Shown: positions 41,631 through 50,234 of the stretch, piece by piece
How positions within the stretch are numbered: the first letter of the stretch is position 1
Layout of the letters: the number at the start of each line of letters is the position of its first letter
Source: UBA12170 sp964293475
GTDB lineage: Bacteria; Bacteroidota; Bacteroidia; Bacteroidales; UBA12170
DNA: 64,000 nt
Direction of reading: 5' to 3'
Assembly (NCBI GenBank): GCA_964293475.1
Contig: CAXYYJ010000020.1
Span: 15,666 to 79,665 of the forward strand
Notes under the pieces: generated by a model
Seen by the model: only the letters and a program-made list of their open reading frames with translations
Told to the model about the DNA's origin: nothing
Databases searched by the model: none
Translations under genes and position numbers: made by a program

Positions 41631-42818
41631 ATGAGTGATCGTGATAAAGGACGGATATTATACATTGGAAGAAATACCCGAGCCATAGAAGATTTGGAAT
41701 CAAATCCTGAAATTATACTAACTGTTAAAGAAAACGGTTTGGCTGCTATTAACTGGATAAATAACAACATAGATAGTTATGATCAGCTTGATGCCATTCT
41801 ATGCTCTTTGAGTATCAGAGGGATGAATGCCTATGCCTTATATAACCATATGGCTTTTCATAATTTGCTAAATAAGGTTCCTTTTATTGTTATTGCAAAC
41901 AGGTTTGAATTTGAAAGTCGAATGCAGGCCTACGATGCAGGTGTTGATGATTACTATTCGTTACCTTTAAACATTGAAAGACTTAAACGAAGAGTTATCT
42001 TTCTCAAAAAGTTTAAAACTTCACACCAAAGGCTCAAACAGGAATTGGCTCTTAAAGACTTTGAAACTCACCCCTATAAAACCCCTTTCCTTAAACGAAC
42101 TTTTGATGTGGTGATGAGTGGTTCGGCCATATTGGCTTTGTCGCCGGTATTGCTTGGGACCATGCTTGCAATTCGTTTAGAATCAAAGGGTAAAGTATTT
42201 TATGCTTCCAAAAGAGTTGGTGCAAATTTCAGAGAATTCGATTTTTACAAGTTTCGTTCCATGTATCCCGATGCCGACAAACGTTTAAAAGAGGTAGAAC
42301 ATTTAAATCAATACAAAGGCGAAGAAGTTGGTGATGAATGTCCTAGATGTAAATCGCTTCCTTCGGGCGTTTATTGTTCTCCGGTATTAAAAATGGATGA
42401 TGGTTCAAATCTTTGCGAGTATTTCTATTTAAAACAAAAAAACAGCAAAGCTGCCTTTTTGAAAATCGAGAACGATCCCCGAATCACAAAAGTTGGAAAG
42501 TTTATTAGAAACACCAGTATAGATGAGCTTCCGCAGCTGATTAATATTTTAAAAGGGGACATGTCGGTGGTGGGAAACAGGCCTTTGCCTGTTGGTGAAG
42601 CCAACGCTATTACAAAATCAAAATGGGCACGACGGTTTAAAGCCGCTGCAGGTCTTACAGGTCTATGGCAGGTTGAACTTAGGGGTAAGGATGGAGTGAT
42701 GTCGGAAGAAGAAAGATTTGAGCTCGATAATACCTATGCTGCCAATAATTCCTTCTGGGGCGATATTGTTTTAATCCTTAGAACCATGAAGATTTTCATC
42801 CAGCGGGGAAGTGTTTAA
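41631..42818 (+). CDS. Pseudo-receiver fused to initiating sugar-phosphate transferase
   Basis: This 395-residue protein joins two parts. Residues about 8-125 are a receiver-like fold whose phospho-site is lost (ILCSLSIRGMNAY has Ser where Asp is expected) and whose conserved Lys is replaced (DDYYSLP). Residues about 150-395 are a bacterial sugar transferase of the PglC/WcaJ type: a re-entrant or transmembrane helix (VVMSGSAILALSPVLLGTML), KRVGANFREFDFYKFRSM, and IRNTSIDELPQLINILKGDMSVVGNRPLP. It would move a sugar-phosphate from a nucleotide sugar onto undecaprenyl phosphate to start polysaccharide synthesis. Four cysteines (C237, C240, C249, C262) in an insert look like a metal site. I chose the first ATG, which gives a full receiver fold. 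Confidence 0.9.
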   Translation: MSDRDKGRILYIGRNTRAIEDLESNPEIILTVKENGLAAINWINNNIDSYDQLDAILCSLSIRGMNAYALYNHMAFHNLLNKVPFIVIANRFEFESRMQAYDAGVDDYYSLPLNIERLKRRVIFLKKFKTSHQRLKQELALKDFETHPYKTPFLKRTFDVVMSGSAILALSPVLLGTMLAIRLESKGKVFYASKRVGANFREFDFYKFRSMYPDADKRLKEVEHLNQYKGEEVGDECPRCKSLPSGVYCSPVLKMDDGSNLCEYFYLKQKNSKAAFLKIENDPRITKVGKFIRNTSIDELPQLINILKGDMSVVGNRPLPVGEANAITKSKWARRFKAAAGLTGLWQVELRGKDGVMSEEERFELDNTYAANNSFWGDIVLILRTMKIFIQRGSV

Positions 42819-42891
42819 TTAACATTCACCGCTTAATAAATCTAATAAACAAGTGTTGATTCATGTAAATACAAATATTAGATTTGACAAA

Positions 42892-43710
42892 ATGGTAAAA
42901 GCTTGTTTGTACATGAGACCTCACGATTTATTTAGCCATAAAATTGGTAGTTTTATCTTTTTAATGCTTTGGTTATTAGCCTTCCCATTGGTTGGTCTGG
43001 CTCAGGTTGGAGAGCAAATTGATATAGGAGATGATGGATTTAATCCACTTACTGACGATATCACGAAGAAAATCCCCTCGCTGGAAGTACTCATTGATTC
43101 TGCGACAATTAATTCTCATCGGCTTAAGTATTGGGATAAGGAGATTGGAATATCGGAGTATGAATTAAAAACTACCCGTCGAGAATGGAGCAACTCGTTT
43201 GCTTTAACTGCCAATGTAAGTGAAGGACAATGGACTTCACTTTCGTTTTTGGAAGACCAGTTTGACAATACGGTAGGTACTTTGGGAACCACAAGTCAGA
43301 CCAGATATTCTGTTGGGGTTTCGTTTCGTTTGCCAGTCATGACAGTGGTTGATTATAACAATCAAACAAAGATTGCTAAAATGCGAATCGAAAGTAAGAT
43401 GGAGCAAAAGCTTCAGGATCAGAAGGCTATTAGAGCCGAAGTGATTAATCTATACAACGAGCTTGTAATTCAGCAACGGATGCTTCAATTGGATATTGAC
43501 AATTTGGAGTATCTGGTACTTGCCACCGATATGGCGGATATTGAGTATCATCAAAACAAAATTAATTTGTTCGATATGTCAAGATTTAGAGATAATTTAG
43601 CCCGTGCCAGATATAGATATGTACAAACAAAGATTAATTTTATCAACGCCTATGTTATGCTTCAAGAGGTAACTGGCGTAAAGTTTTCGGAATTAAACAA
43701 TTGGGAATAG
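42892..43710 (+). CDS. TolC/OEP-like outer-membrane protein, short form
   Basis: This protein of about 272 residues starts with a signal peptide (hydrophobic core to about residue 42, ending VGLAQ). Its mature part resembles one half of an outer-membrane efflux protein: a helical stretch SLEVLIDSATINSHRLKYWDKEI with the family's N-terminal pattern, a beta-rich middle, and long helices EVINLYNELVIQQRMLQLDIDNLEYL and FRDNLARARYRYVQTKINFINAYVMLQEVTG. TolC-type proteins have two such repeats in about 430 residues; only one is present. A GTG at 42853 would add 13 residues. It lies where a Wza-type exporter is normally found in such operons, so it may form part of the outer-membrane exit, but this is inference. 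Confidence 0.72.
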   Translation: MVKACLYMRPHDLFSHKIGSFIFLMLWLLAFPLVGLAQVGEQIDIGDDGFNPLTDDITKKIPSLEVLIDSATINSHRLKYWDKEIGISEYELKTTRREWSNSFALTANVSEGQWTSLSFLEDQFDNTVGTLGTTSQTRYSVGVSFRLPVMTVVDYNNQTKIAKMRIESKMEQKLQDQKAIRAEVINLYNELVIQQRMLQLDIDNLEYLVLATDMADIEYHQNKINLFDMSRFRDNLARARYRYVQTKINFINAYVMLQEVTGVKFSELNNWE

Positions 43711-43711
43711 G

Positions 43712-46282
43712 ATGAATCTCATACAACTCTTTAAACTGCTCAGAAAAAATATTCTTTTATTACTGATTGTGCCAGTAATATTAGGGGGTATTGTGTGGTT
43801 TTTGACACGTAACGAGGTATTGGAGTATTCTTCGAAAACTACAATTTATACAGGGTTGAGTTCAGGCTTATCCATGGAATCGCTTGGTAAAGAAAGAGTT
43901 GACTTTTTTGGCTCCAAGATTGAATTTGATAATATCCTTACCATATTTAAAGCCCGTGAAACCCATAAAGAAATAGGAATCAGATTGTTTGCCCAGGGAT
44001 TGACCCTCCAGTCATGGGATCCAAGATACATAAGCAGAGCCAATTATATCAGGCTTCATTCGTCAACACCATCCTATATTATGGAAATGGTTGTGAAGAA
44101 AGACACCATGACTCTGGCAAACCTGTTGAGCAAGGTTCCTATGGTGCTGAATGATACAGCCAATTTGAAAAACAAACAGCATTTACTTGAAAACAATTGG
44201 TATTCTGTTCTTCAGGATGAGACGCTTTTTACTTTGAGTAAAAAGTTTGGTACACCTGTGAGCGATATCATGAATTGGAACAGTCTGACATCAACAAGTT
44301 TAGAGCCTGGACAAAGAATTATTGTTAAACAAAAAGAAAAAATAGTTTATCAAAATATTGCTAATCAATATGATACAATAGATTTGTATGTGCCTGACAC
44401 CACATTTTTCATTAAAACAGAAATTGATTCCGTTGCATTTGAACGAACAGTAGAACGTTTCAAAAGATATATGGAAAATGATGATACCAACTATATTTAC
44501 CGCTTAATCAATAAAAATCACTCACATTACAGCATTTCTGCCATTTCAAATATTACAGCAAAAAGAATACAAGGAAGTGATTTGATAGAAATTTCATACA
44601 AGAATAATGATCCGGGGATTTGTGTTCAAACCCTGGGATTTATGGTTTATTCCTTTGAGAAGTATTACAGAAATTTAAAAGAAAATCAGAGTGATCATAT
44701 TGTTGCCTATTTTGAGCAAAGAGTGAAGGAATCTGCAGCATTATTATTGGCTGCCGAGAACAGGCTGCTTAACTTCAATCAGGACAATAATATCATCAAC
44801 TATTATGAACAAACCAGACATATTTCAGAACAAAAAGAAGAACTAGATTCTCGATATTATGATGAGAAAATGAAATTTAGCTCCGCCGATTCTGTTATTC
44901 GGATTCTTGAGGATAAGCTTAAATCCATGTCAGGAATCACAGAGATAAATACCAATATTTTGAGTTTGCGGAATCAATTATCGGAGATTACTTATAAAAT
45001 TGCCATCAATGAGCTGAATGATAATAAGGACCCAAAGGCGGTTTCAGCACTCCAGGATTTGAGACTGCAGGCCGACGATATAAAGAAGAAAATTGCAGTG
45101 GAGTTAGATAAGGTTTTTAAACTTCGATATAGTCCGGAAGGAGCCAATGAGGCCGATATTCTTACCCAATGGCTTGCAAAAACCATTCAATTTGAAGAAA
45201 GCAAAGCTACGTTGGCAGCCTTGTACGAGCGAAAGAAAGAATTTCAGAAAACATACGAGATTTTTGCACCACTTGGAGCAACGCTAAAACGAATAGAACG
45301 TGAAATAGATGTTTATGAGCAGCAGTATTTGGGCCATCTAAATAGCTTAAACCAGGCAAAATTAAAGCAGCAAAATCTTGAATTCAAGTCCAATATAAAA
45401 GTTGTCGATCCCCCGTTTTTTCCTTTAAGACCCGAAGCATCTCAACGCACCTTGCTCATTGCAGCAGCCAGTGTGGTTGGACTTGTGCTCACCATTTTTA
45501 TAATTTTGGCGCTTGAATATCTCGATCAGACTTTGAAATTTCCTAAGAGAGCTGAAAAATATACCGGACTTAAATTAATAACTGCCTATCCCATCCTTTT
45601 TGACCAAAAAACTGCAGTAAATTCTGAGTATGTTTCCAAAAGATCCATTCAGATTTTGATTCAAAATCTAAGGGGAGTTTTGCAAAAAATTCCAAAAAAT
45701 GATGCCCGCGAACCTTTCAAACTTGTTGTTTTTTCAACTCAACGCACCGACGGGAAAACATTGATTCAGGAGCAATTGGTTCAGGAACTTCGCAGAATTG
45801 GACATAAGGTTCTGTCAGTGAATTACAAGAGTTTGGATTTTACCCCCAAATTTTCACATAAACCTGAGAAAGATTCTGAATATTTTACTTATCCCATTGA
45901 TAATGATTATTTTAATAGGATTGATTTTAAGGACATTATTGTAAATACAGGTAATAATGTGGATTTGAGAGAATACGATTACGTGATTCTGGAGCTTCCT
46001 TCAATAGTACATCATCCTTATCCACCGGGAGTTGTAAAGGATGCTGACCTGGGTATTATGATTGTCAGAGCCAACAGAACCTGGCAGCAGGCAGATGTAA
46101 ATAGTTTAGCAGGCATTGGTGAGTTTTTCAGGCACAAAGCAGTACTTGTGCTCAATGGCGTAAATCCGGAATTTCTACAGGAGCTTGTAGGAGAACTCCC
46201 CAAAAAACGCTCACGACTCAGAAGGATATTGAAAAAAATTGTGAGGTTACAAGTATTTGAACGCTATCAAATTAAAAAATGA
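43712..46282 (+). CDS. Wzc/Wzz-like polysaccharide copolymerase with LysM-like insert
   Basis: This 856-residue inner-membrane protein has the Wzz layout: a first transmembrane helix (about 14-32), a large periplasmic part with long coiled coils (about 320-560), and a second helix (about 580-605). The cytoplasmic C-terminus resembles a BY-kinase fold. Between about 165 and 212 there is a LysM-like module (WYSVLQDETLFTLSKKFGT, EPGQRIIV), which normally binds peptidoglycan. In the kinase-like part the Walker A region reads STQRTDGKT (about 674-682) instead of GxxGxGK(S/T). I see no clear Walker A' and no C-terminal tyrosine cluster, so kinase activity is doubtful. It likely sets chain length and links the flippase-polymerase system to export. 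The stop overlaps the flippase ATG by 4 bases. Confidence 0.85.
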   Translation: MNLIQLFKLLRKNILLLLIVPVILGGIVWFLTRNEVLEYSSKTTIYTGLSSGLSMESLGKERVDFFGSKIEFDNILTIFKARETHKEIGIRLFAQGLTLQSWDPRYISRANYIRLHSSTPSYIMEMVVKKDTMTLANLLSKVPMVLNDTANLKNKQHLLENNWYSVLQDETLFTLSKKFGTPVSDIMNWNSLTSTSLEPGQRIIVKQKEKIVYQNIANQYDTIDLYVPDTTFFIKTEIDSVAFERTVERFKRYMENDDTNYIYRLINKNHSHYSISAISNITAKRIQGSDLIEISYKNNDPGICVQTLGFMVYSFEKYYRNLKENQSDHIVAYFEQRVKESAALLLAAENRLLNFNQDNNIINYYEQTRHISEQKEELDSRYYDEKMKFSSADSVIRILEDKLKSMSGITEINTNILSLRNQLSEITYKIAINELNDNKDPKAVSALQDLRLQADDIKKKIAVELDKVFKLRYSPEGANEADILTQWLAKTIQFEESKATLAALYERKKEFQKTYEIFAPLGATLKRIEREIDVYEQQYLGHLNSLNQAKLKQQNLEFKSNIKVVDPPFFPLRPEASQRTLLIAAASVVGLVLTIFIILALEYLDQTLKFPKRAEKYTGLKLITAYPILFDQKTAVNSEYVSKRSIQILIQNLRGVLQKIPKNDAREPFKLVVFSTQRTDGKTLIQEQLVQELRRIGHKVLSVNYKSLDFTPKFSHKPEKDSEYFTYPIDNDYFNRIDFKDIIVNTGNNVDLREYDYVILELPSIVHHPYPPGVVKDADLGIMIVRANRTWQQADVNSLAGIGEFFRHKAVLVLNGVNPEFLQELVGELPKKRSRLRRILKKIVRLQVFERYQIKK

Positions 46283-47634
46283 TATATAAGCTACGTAAGA
46301 TAAGTCAGGAGAAAAATTTTCAGTCTTTGGCTGGAAATATGATTACAGCCATTTTTGGCTTTTTTATATTTCTGTTATTGGCGCGTACTTATGAGAAGGA
46401 GGTATTTGGTCAGTGGGTTCTATTCTTAACAGCATCAAACTTTGTGGAGATGTTTAGGTTTGGAATTACGCGTACTGCCCTAATCAGGTTTTTATCGGGG
46501 GCCAAGGGTGAAGAAGAAAAACAACTCATAGGCACCAATTGGTTTATAGGATTGGTTGTTAGCGCCATCATTGCCATCATACTTTTTGCATCGTTTCTAT
46601 TATTTCCAACTGCTATTGAGTCGGCAGGATTCACGCTTTTTTTTCAATGGTATCCTATTCTGGCTTTTTTAAATCTACCTTTTAATAATGCGATTACAGT
46701 TTTTCAAGCCCGCCAACAATTCGATAAAATATTTATTATCAGATTTATAAGTTCAGGTCTTTTTGTTTTGGGGTTGGCGATAAATTATTTTTGGCTTCAG
46801 GTTGAAATGGAAATGGTGATTTGGTATTATCTAAGTACTGCCGCATTACTTTCATTGATGACCATACTGCTCAAATGGGACGGTTTAAAATATGTGTTTA
46901 AAACCACAAGAGAAAAACTTTCTATCATGCTCAACTTTGGTAAATATACCACCGTTACCTTGATTGGAACCAATCTTTTAAGTAGTGCCGATTCCTTTAT
47001 CATTGCTATGAGCCCTTTGGGTGTTGGTGCTGTTGCTTTATACAGTATTCCCCTAAAGCTTACCGAAATGTTGCAGATTCCGCTTAGGAGTTTTGTTTCC
47101 ACAGCTTTCCCGAAAATGTCTAAGGCCAGCATAGAAAACGACCTTAAAATGGTTCGCTATTACTTCTATTCGTATAGCGGTGCCATCACTTTTTTGTTTA
47201 TTCCCATTGCACTTTTCGGGGTTATTTTTTCTGATTTTTTTGTCTTGATTTTGGGTGGCGAGAAATATCTTGGAATTGATCCGGCTATAGGAGTTAGTGC
47301 AAGTACACTGTTTAAAGTATTTGCTCTATACGGCTTAATATTGCCCATTGACAGGCTCACCGGCGTAGGATTAGACAGTATTAATAAACCCAAAAAGAAC
47401 TTCTATAAAATTATTTTTATGGTTGTTGCCAATATTATTGGTGATTTGATTGCTGTTTTCATTTTTAAATCTCTCTTGGGTGTGGCGATAGCTACAGTTA
47501 TTTTTACGGTTATAGGTGTTGTTGTAGGGTATTACTATCTTGACAAAGAACTAAACTTAAATTATAAACTTATTTGGGTGGAGGGTTGGAAGGTTTACAA
47601 GGAAAAATATGACCTATTGATGTCGAAAAAATAA
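46279..47634 (+). CDS. Oligosaccharide flippase (Wzx-like)
   Basis: This 451-residue protein has about 12-14 hydrophobic helices and the pattern of the polysaccharide transporter/MVF superfamily: an N-terminal NMITAIFGFFIFLLLARTYEKEVFGQWVLFL and a middle TLIGTNLLSSADSFIIAMSPLGVGAVALYSIPLKLTEM. It should flip undecaprenyl-linked repeat units across the inner membrane. It is translationally coupled (4-base overlap) to the copolymerase gene and precedes the polymerase. The substrate cannot be inferred because the glycosyltransferases that would define it are not in the operon. Confidence 0.9.
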   Translation: MIYKLRKISQEKNFQSLAGNMITAIFGFFIFLLLARTYEKEVFGQWVLFLTASNFVEMFRFGITRTALIRFLSGAKGEEEKQLIGTNWFIGLVVSAIIAIILFASFLLFPTAIESAGFTLFFQWYPILAFLNLPFNNAITVFQARQQFDKIFIIRFISSGLFVLGLAINYFWLQVEMEMVIWYYLSTAALLSLMTILLKWDGLKYVFKTTREKLSIMLNFGKYTTVTLIGTNLLSSADSFIIAMSPLGVGAVALYSIPLKLTEMLQIPLRSFVSTAFPKMSKASIENDLKMVRYYFYSYSGAITFLFIPIALFGVIFSDFFVLILGGEKYLGIDPAIGVSASTLFKVFALYGLILPIDRLTGVGLDSINKPKKNFYKIIFMVVANIIGDLIAVFIFKSLLGVAIATVIFTVIGVVVGYYYLDKELNLNYKLIWVEGWKVYKEKYDLLMSKK

Positions 47635-47642
47635 GGAATCCA

Positions 47643-47774
47643 ATGATAACCTGGCCCATATTCGTTGCTTTAATTCTGGCTTTTTTTGCTGTCAGAAATA
47701 CTATAAAGACTGAGGAAGCAGCCGAGCAGGAAGAAGAGATGAAAAAAAAAGATTCACGATCCGAAAAAGAATAA
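47643..47774 (+). CDS. 43-residue single-helix membrane peptide
   Basis: A short reading frame begins 8 bases after the flippase stop and ends 13 bases before the polymerase gene. It encodes 43 residues: a hydrophobic N-terminal helix (MITWPIFVALILAFF) followed by a highly charged tail of Glu, Lys and Asp. GGAATCC just before the ATG could serve as a ribosome site. Such small membrane peptides often modulate larger membrane complexes; here it sits between flippase and polymerase genes. It is too short for homology by eye, so the call rests on spacing and composition. Confidence 0.55.
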   Translation: MITWPIFVALILAFFAVRNTIKTEEAAEQEEEMKKKDSRSEKE

Positions 47775-47787
47775 ATAATTAAAATGA

Positions 47788-49299
47788 ATGCGAAACCCCT
47801 TTGTACATAAAACAGGATCAGATAAATTGCTGACCCCAGTGTCGGTGACTATCGCTGTTTTAACTAGTGTAGTTCTGGGGGTAATAATAGCGCAAAAGGG
47901 TATAGGGATTTCTGCTGCTTTAATTGTGTTTCCTCTCATTGTTTTTTTTATAAACCAGCTTTTCACTAAACCTAAGCTGGGGCTGTTTGTTATTCAGATT
48001 GCCGGTTATTTTGTGGTTGGTATTTACAGGTATGTTGGGGAAGGTATACCTTTTGGACTTTTGGCTGACATTCTTTTCGTCGCTATCCTGATTGCTGTAA
48101 TTTTTAAAAATTTTTATGAAGGGGTTGATTGGGAGCCACTTAGAAAGGATATCTCGCTTTTGGGAGCCATTTGGATGGGATGGATAGTTATGGAGATTTT
48201 CAATCCCGAAGCACAAAGTTTTGAAGCCTGGTTTTATACAATGCGCGGGATTGCCTTTTATTTTTTTATTGGTATTCCATTAGTTCTATTATTGATGCGT
48301 CAACCTCGTGATTTGGAGATATACCTTTATATTTGGGGGAGTTTTACAATGTTGGCAACTCTAAAGGGTGCTCAACAATTAATTCTTGGCGTTGATCCTT
48401 TTGAGCAACTATGGTTAGACAGAGGGGCACATGAAACACATATTTTATTTGGGAAACTAAGAGTATTTAGCTTTTTAAGCGATGCCGGACAATTTGGGGC
48501 TTCCCAAGCCCAGGCTTTTGTTTTGGGGGGCATTATAGCCTATCATAGTAAAGTTTTTCGCACACGATTATTTTTTGCTATTGTGTCTTTGGCCGGCATG
48601 TATGGTATGTTTATATCAGGAACCCGAGGAGCTATTGCAGTTCCTGGTATGGGTTTCTTCTTCTATTTGATTCTTACTAAAAATATGAGATTGGTCATTT
48701 TTGGAATGGTTATGGGATTGTCGGTGTATGTGTTTTTTGCCCATACAAAAATAATGCAGTCCAACTATCAGGTTGCCAGGATGAGAACAGCGTTTAATCC
48801 TGAGGATGCATCATTTCAAGTTAGACTATCAAATCAAAGAATATTAAAAGAATATCTTTCAAGTCGACCCATCGGTGGTGGTATCGGTCATGCTGGGAAA
48901 AGAGCTTTGAAGTACCTTCCCAATGGCTTTCTTGCCAATGTAGCTACCGACAGCTGGTACGTTTTAATTTGGGCAGAAAATGGAGCTATTGGCCTTTTAA
49001 TCCACTTTTTTATTCTGTTCTATATCGTAATAAAAGCTTCCTACTACATCATGTTCAGGGTCAAAGACAGGGAATTGCAAGCGCGGCTGATGGCCATTCT
49101 TTCCAGCATCATGGGGATTTTGATGTCGAATTATGGAAATGCTGTTATGGGCCAATTCCCAACATCTATAAATACTTATTATGGAATGGCCTTTTTATTT
49201 ATGGCCAAGCATTTCGACAAATTAATTATGGATGCAAAGGAGCAGGGTGTTAATTTATTAAGTGTTATTGCTCCTGATTGGCCAAAGAAAATCTCCTAA
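47788..49299 (+). CDS. O-antigen ligase/polymerase (Wzy-like) family membrane protein
   Basis: This 503-residue protein has about 11-12 membrane helices and a large periplasmic loop near 330-400 containing RMRTAFNPEDASFQVRLSNQRILKEYLSSRPIGGGIGH, the arrangement of the Wzy/WaaL/O-antigen ligase superfamily. The Arg-rich loop and the later SWYVLIWAENGAIGLLIHF segment are typical. It would polymerise repeat units or ligate the glycan to an acceptor. It closes the polysaccharide operon; its stop overlaps the convergent hydrolase gene by 4 bases. Polymerase and ligase cannot be told apart by sequence alone. Confidence 0.87.
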   Translation: MRNPFVHKTGSDKLLTPVSVTIAVLTSVVLGVIIAQKGIGISAALIVFPLIVFFINQLFTKPKLGLFVIQIAGYFVVGIYRYVGEGIPFGLLADILFVAILIAVIFKNFYEGVDWEPLRKDISLLGAIWMGWIVMEIFNPEAQSFEAWFYTMRGIAFYFFIGIPLVLLLMRQPRDLEIYLYIWGSFTMLATLKGAQQLILGVDPFEQLWLDRGAHETHILFGKLRVFSFLSDAGQFGASQAQAFVLGGIIAYHSKVFRTRLFFAIVSLAGMYGMFISGTRGAIAVPGMGFFFYLILTKNMRLVIFGMVMGLSVYVFFAHTKIMQSNYQVARMRTAFNPEDASFQVRLSNQRILKEYLSSRPIGGGIGHAGKRALKYLPNGFLANVATDSWYVLIWAENGAIGLLIHFFILFYIVIKASYYIMFRVKDRELQARLMAILSSIMGILMSNYGNAVMGQFPTSINTYYGMAFLFMAKHFDKLIMDAKEQGVNLLSVIAPDWPKKIS

Positions 49300-50234
49300 G
49301 GAAAAAAGGCTTTAATAAAAAATTTCGAAGTTCGATCGTAGAAAGTATCACAGAGCTGGGAATGGAATTTTGTGTGGTCTATAGGTTCTTCCCAATAGGT
49401 TTTGGGCTCTCCGGCCTGTTCGAATAAATCAATAAAATCCTGAGGATTTATCACCACATCTTCTGTTGCTGCCATGATAAACAAGGGCCGTGGCGAGATT
49501 CTGCGCACAAAGTTAATGGCAGCCAGACTATCCAGATTGTCGCTAAGAGCCAATTTTGTAGCCCGGATTTTTATATCTAAAAACGGGAAATCGGGTAAAT
49601 CAGAATATAAAGAGTGCTTATAGGAGATGCTCGATTGGACAGATTTTGCCGGACATTCGGCCACAACTGCTTGTATGGCTTTATTTCTGGCTGCTGCAAT
49701 AATTCCGATAGAAGCGCCCATGCTTCTCCCAATGACACCGATTTTCTTCCCCCCCAAATTTTGAATATAACGAACACAACTGTCCATTTGCATTATGGAG
49801 TATTTTCCATAATCAATCATAGTTTGAAGACTATCATTTCCATGCCCATAATATACGGGGATGAGCACCGAGAACCCCATTTTTTGCAGTGTTAGTCCGC
49901 CTTTGAGCATTGCAAAAGGACATTCTTTTTTGCCATGAATAAGGAGTAGATAGTTTGCTCCCGTATCGGCTTTTAGATATACAGCCTGTAATTTTAACAA
50001 TCCGCTTCCTATTTCAATTAAATTAGTATCGCTCAGATTGTTATCTTTTAAAACCTGTTGAAAATCAAGAGAATCTACTGTGTTACATTTGTTTTGACGT
50101 TCAGATATTGGATAATAGAGAAACTCTGTAATGAATACCTTTCCATACCACACTGCTGTTATTATTATTAACAGCAGTATGGAAGAAAGGAAAAATGCAA
50201 GAAGACCAATTTTATTTCTCTTCTTTTTGTTCAT
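49296..50234 (-). CDS. Alpha/beta hydrolase, membrane-anchored
   Basis: This 312-residue protein has an N-terminal signal-anchor (about residues 10-28) and an alpha/beta hydrolase domain outside the cytoplasm. The nucleophile elbow is GRSMGAS (GxSxG, Ser in the middle). The first strand is LLLIHGKKEC, the acid lies near FIMAATEDVVINPQ, and the histidine in PIDHTKFHS completes the triad. The start overlaps the end of the upstream acyltransferase gene by 23 bases. Together with that gene it may remove or add acyl groups on a glycan, but the substrate is unknown. Confidence 0.85.
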   Translation of the reverse strand: MNKKKRNKIGLLAFFLSSILLLIIITAVWYGKVFITEFLYYPISERQNKCNTVDSLDFQQVLKDNNLSDTNLIEIGSGLLKLQAVYLKADTGANYLLLIHGKKECPFAMLKGGLTLQKMGFSVLIPVYYGHGNDSLQTMIDYGKYSIMQMDSCVRYIQNLGGKKIGVIGRSMGASIGIIAAARNKAIQAVVAECPAKSVQSSISYKHSLYSDLPDFPFLDIKIRATKLALSDNLDSLAAINFVRRISPRPLFIMAATEDVVINPQDFIDLFEQAGEPKTYWEEPIDHTKFHSQLCDTFYDRTSKFFIKAFFP

